NCBI GenBank assembly: GCA_033002965.1
Contig: JAURVB010014665.1
Coordinates: 62,001 to 126,000 of the forward strand
Reading direction: 5' to 3'
DNA: 64,000 nt
Source of the DNA: Piper betle
Lineage: Eukaryota; Streptophyta; Magnoliopsida; Piperales; Piperaceae
In this document: in pieces, positions 61,201-64,000 of the stretch
Position numbering within the stretch: position 1 is the stretch's first letter
How the letters are laid out: every line of letters starts with the position of its first letter
Notes under the pieces: model-generated
The model's input: the letters and a program-made list of their open reading frames with translations, nothing else
The model's database searches: none
What the model was told of the DNA's origin: nothing
Position numbers and translations under genes: made by a program

Positions 61201-63210
61201 ATGAGAGGATAAAACTAGTGGAGTTAACACACGGGTGTCAAAGGAGTCGACTCTAATAAAGATTGGAATCCACTAAATATCAAAATATCATTAATAAATA
61301 ATCTCCCCTTGAAGGTCTATAACAAAGGCTTAAATTGAGTCATGAAACTTGTAACACAAGAAAACAATCAAATAAAAACCTAATCATTGCAGGAATCTAA
61401 AATTAATATAAAAGATCAGATCCCTATATTAAGAATAAAACTAAACTAAATTAATTTTTTGTATGTCCTGCATCAATTCACCTAGCCTTCAAAAGAACTC
61501 AACCTTGAGTTATGTACATGAAGAAAATTTTCATCAATATATCCAAGAGTACGTCTTCATTTGGGGCATCGGATACGGATCAGACCACCCCAAATCCATA
61601 TCCAATCCGAAGATATACTATATATCCGAAAAGTCCGAACCTAAATCTAATCCGAGACGGTTTCGGATCATATATAAACAGGTCAGATTCAGATTAGATT
61701 AATGGATATTGGATATCTGAACTCATCCCTAGGTGAAATGAAGGCTCTTGATGCCAAAAGTAATGGAGAATCGAAGGGATATGTTGCAGGGTAAGGATAG
61801 TTGGCCTTGGAATCAGCAGTCAACACCAAGGGGTTTCCACCGAAGTTGGCACCAGGGAGAGGATAAAACCACCATAGTTGGCACATGGTGGCGAAAATTC
61901 TTCCTTTCAAGGGCTATAGCAAAGGTTTATATAGACTCATGAAACTTGAGGCATAAGAAAATGACCAAATGAAAGCCTAATCATAATAGTACTCTAATTT
62001 TGAAAGAAATAAAAGAACTTACTAACAATAGGATGTCTAAATTAAGTATAGAACTAAACTAAATTAATGCTCCATATTTTTTCCTGCATCAAGTCCTGAT
62101 ACAAGTGATGACTTGGCAAGAAATAACATTACCAATTATGACACTCCTAGTAGGTAAACTAAAATGAGGAACATATTAAAATAAAACTCTTATTAAAGCA
62201 GTTTTGATTCTAAACAACAAAGCTTCCTTATATGCTCTGGCATCACCTTACCTATCTTATATAATTAAAACACATCAATATTGAGATCAAATGAGACCAA
62301 GTGAGGCTGGGTCTAACATATGATCAGCTTTTTCTGCTGATAATGTTTTTCTGACTTTTTCATTTGATTTTTCAATGCAAATGAGCAAGGCAAAAACTTG
62401 AAACTTATGTGCTTGTGGTCTGTCAGATGTTGAAGTCTTTAAAGGTTGAGTTATTGGTTATTTCTGCAATTCCAAGTTTAGTGGATACGTGGACATCAGC
62501 CTTTGGGTTCAAACCTATGGAAAACACTGAGAAGGAAGAGCTAATCAATATAAATCTGATGATATTTCCTGGAGCAGAATTGCTGAAGAAGAAGCTGAAT
62601 GAAGTGGAGGTTGGGGGGACTGATGGAATAGGTAACTTGGGCTTCTTTATCTCACTTTAGAAAATGTTTTGTATGCGATTTTTTTCCTGTTTGCTATCTT
62701 CATGTTCTCTATGGACCAGATTTGGAGCTTGGCAAGTTTCATGTTGAAGGCAAATGCCAGGAAGGCAGTGCTTTGGCTTCTGGAGAAGAATCTTCTCGAG
62801 AATTGGGTGTTAGTGAATTAGTGCCAGCAGCGAGTTTTATGGATTGGGCAGGGGAAAACCAGCCTTCTTTTGTGCCTTTGACATTGTTGTGCCCTACCGG
62901 AGAGAATGGTGTTCCTACTCCCAAAAAGTGTTGTGTTGGTGAGAGGAATCAATTTGTTGTGCCTGAAGCTGCAGGCGAAAAGAAGTTTGGGCCCACTTCT
63001 GCACGTGACTTGCTGTCTATGATACAGGAGTCCTACAGTTGCTCAAGTTCTGTGAATAATGAAGATGAAGACGATGAGATTAAGGAAGAGCATGGTTGTG
63101 AAAAATATGTAGAAAATTCATTTATGGCTCCTGAAGAAAATGCTGGTTGTTGTACAACTTTAATCAGATATCAGAACCGTGATAATTCTTCTTCAGTACA
63201 CTTTGGTTGA
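52239..63210 (+). CDS. IDM1-like nuclear protein: TDBD, PHD fingers and GNAT acetyltransferase (1438 aa)
   Basis: Exons: 52239-55223, 56531-56654, 57432-57514, 57889-58130, 59229-59315, 59466-59565, 62427-62631, 62720-63210; all GT-AG, total 4317 nt in one frame. Residues about 290-390 hold a conserved [19 protein letters not shown] block. About 855-945 is a Tify/Jas-binding-type (TDBD) domain with [18 protein letters not shown]. About 965-1010 is a PHD finger ([21 protein letters not shown]...). A second Cys/His cluster follows (CSQCEHKYHGAC...WFCGQNC). About 1080-1260 is a GNAT fold with acetyl-CoA motif [15 protein letters not shown] divergent acidic tail ends it. Arabidopsis IDM1/ROS4 (1189 aa) acetylates histone H3 to promote DNA demethylation; family members share this layout. 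ATG 52239 was chosen because an in-frame stop lies at 52203. Whether it is the IDM1 orthologue or a sister paralogue is open. Confidence 0.9.
58831..58929 (+). other. Possible in-frame cassette exon in the IDM1-like gene (99 nt)
   Basis: Bounded by a good acceptor (ggtattag) and a consensus donor (ct|gtaagt), with no stop in the gene's phase. Its length is divisible by 3 and would insert 33 residues ([14 protein letters not shown]...) between VVYNRG and [11 protein letters not shown] in the GNAT region. Family members I know lack it, so it is either alternative, lineage-specific or unused. Confidence 0.4.
58891..59047 (+). repeat. Three tandem copies of a ~39-bp unit
   Basis: Units at about 58891-58930, 58970-59009 and 59010-59047 share tcataagagaa-ggaactt-aa-aagagtagtt-tct. 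The first copy forms the 3' part and donor of the possible cassette exon. Confidence 0.8.
59915..60470 (+). mobile_element. Degenerate TRIM in IDM1-like intron (first of two)
   Basis: Left LTR-like unit about 59915-60049 is followed by tggtattaaagctgac, a decayed Met-tRNA primer-binding site. The right unit starts TGTGAGATCTCC at 60309. Shared inner motifs are ttcaactt-g-ttaaccattttga, tgactt-gg-ccatca and gtttat. The start TGTGAGATC is typical of plant TRIM/LTR families. Confidence 0.6.
60471..60628. other. Spacer between the two TRIMs
   Basis: Intronic DNA of the IDM1-like gene without a clear feature. The open frame across it has no protein signature. Confidence 0.35.
60629..61043 (+). 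mobile_element. TRIM in IDM1-like intron (second of two)
   Basis: LTR-like units at 60629-60764 (TGTAAGATCCTAC...) and 60883-61043 (TGGTAAGATCTCAC...) share caaaattagtc-ca, catagatc-ttaacttt and aagttgttata. The primer-binding site, aatagtctcagagccgat, follows the first unit. The interior is about 118 bp and non-coding. With the neighbouring TRIM this gives four related LTR units in a row. Confidence 0.7.
61125..61480 (+). repeat. Left copy of a ~340-bp direct repeat
   Basis: Shares with 61765-62100: ggataattg/gatagttggcc, caccaaggggtttcca-cg, gagaggataaaac, tcatgaaacttg, acaagaaaa-aa-caaat, aaagcctaatcat, ataaaactaaactaaatt and cctgcatcaa. Class unknown. Confidence 0.75.
61765..62100 (+). 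repeat. Right copy of the ~340-bp direct repeat
   Basis: See 61125-61480. The ~285 bp between the copies hold a block rich in ccgaa/ggat words (ggatacggatcagacc, aatccgaagata) and end in actcatccctag, suggestive of a separate small insertion. Confidence 0.75.
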
Positions 63211-64000
63211 GTTGGGCCTGAATAGTTGCATTGTTCCCTGAATCTTATCTCTGCCCCTTTTTGCTCAGATAATCATGATGGGCATGCCCGCAACCAGACA
63301 CAGTCTCTTTGTTATCTGTAGGCTGTAGCGTATTGGGTACAAAATACGCCTCTGAATAAGGGGTTCTTACCTTGTGAAAAAGCTTTATTTTGAGCTTGGC
63401 TGGCAGATGCAGGGAATAGCTGTAAATACAGGAATTTTTGCAGTAGGTATTTCAGGGAAGGAATTCCCTGCTTTGAAGTTCGTTTGAGGGCCAAAATGTT
63501 GCTCCATAAGCGTTGGTTTCCAAAAAATCCTCTTGAGTATGTTCCCTGCCTAAATATTCGGTCTTAAGGTATTGATGTCAGATAAATTTTGTTATCCAGA
63601 ATTGTAGTTCATGCTGATCCTAGGAAATGAAAATCACAATGTTCTTCGGGCAAGATAGTTGAATATTTGCTTGGAACTGTCTTGTTCACAATCAGGAAAC
63701 TAAGGAAATATAATGATCAAGTATTCCTTGTTGGATGGAGACTGGTTGTTTGGACTATTGGGAATGCATTGGCCAAGGTCAAAAGTCTTACTTTGGTGTT
63801 GCTATCTTTACAGCTAGTGTTGTAGTTTTAGTTCACTCATGTATATTCTTGTAAGTATGAACTACGTTATGCAGCATGTTTTTAATCGGTATATCCATTT
63901 CCTGTCTCCTAATTGCATGGTCTATGCTTCTGGTCCCGTGAAGTGTTTTTTCATAGATGGCAAATAAGCTTGCCTGTGGTTGGAAGATGTTTGCGTCGTT
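63211..64000 (+). other. IDM1-like 3' UTR and downstream sequence
   Basis: Gene-like base composition continues after the TGA at 63208-63210. No further exon with a recognisable domain. A 60-codon open frame on the minus strand has no signature. Confidence 0.4.

Overview
This is nuclear DNA from a flowering plant, most likely a eudicot. Genes are split by short AT-rich GT-AG introns, intergenic DNA is AT-rich, and LTR, TRIM, Helitron-like and MULE-like relics are present. The recognisable proteins belong to plant families: an OSCA1/CSC1 channel, DUF1068, ITPase, PAP15-like purple acid phosphatase, DAD1, peroxisomal thiolase with a PTS2 signal, DUF1644, and an IDM1-like PHD/acetyltransferase. 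I cannot name the species. All exon limits come from reading splice signals and protein families by eye; no alignment was run.

Layout. 1-736 (+): last exon of an OSCA1/CSC1-type channel. 2244-5484 (+): intact three-exon DUF1068 gene. 6685-9770 (+): decayed ITPase gene whose last exon runs into a TRIM element (9771-10269). 12133-14228 (+): 5'-truncated, multiply broken PAP15-like gene. 14633-16270 (-): intact five-exon DAD1 gene. 17.1-24.8 kb: gene-free, AT-rich, with degenerate repeats. 24852-32811 (+): peroxisomal 3-ketoacyl-CoA thiolase gene, recognisable over 14 exons but carrying several lesions, with a 2.86-kb solo LTR in intron 4 and a Helitron-like insert in intron 10. 34727-35868 (-): DUF1644 gene with one apparent 1-nt frameshift. 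37.1-51.3 kb: a transposon cluster with a fold-back MULE-like element, a truncated LTR copy, and a complete solo LTR nested in an older relative. 52239-63210 (+): intact IDM1-like gene, its last large intron packed with TRIMs and duplicated repeats.

The genes are unrelated housekeeping or regulatory loci and show no operon-like logic. The broader pattern is that intact genes (DUF1068, DAD1, IDM1-like) alternate with broken ones (ITPase, PAP, thiolase, possibly DUF1644). That would fit gene loss from one copy of a duplicated segment after polyploidy. This is inference; it needs a search for intact homeologues.

The most distinctive non-genic signal is a family of about 2.9-3.0 kb LTRs. Two complete copies are flanked by perfect 5-bp target duplications (ATTTT and TTTAG). 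Their two ends carry different palindromes, and each has a GC-rich internal domain with a short repeat array.
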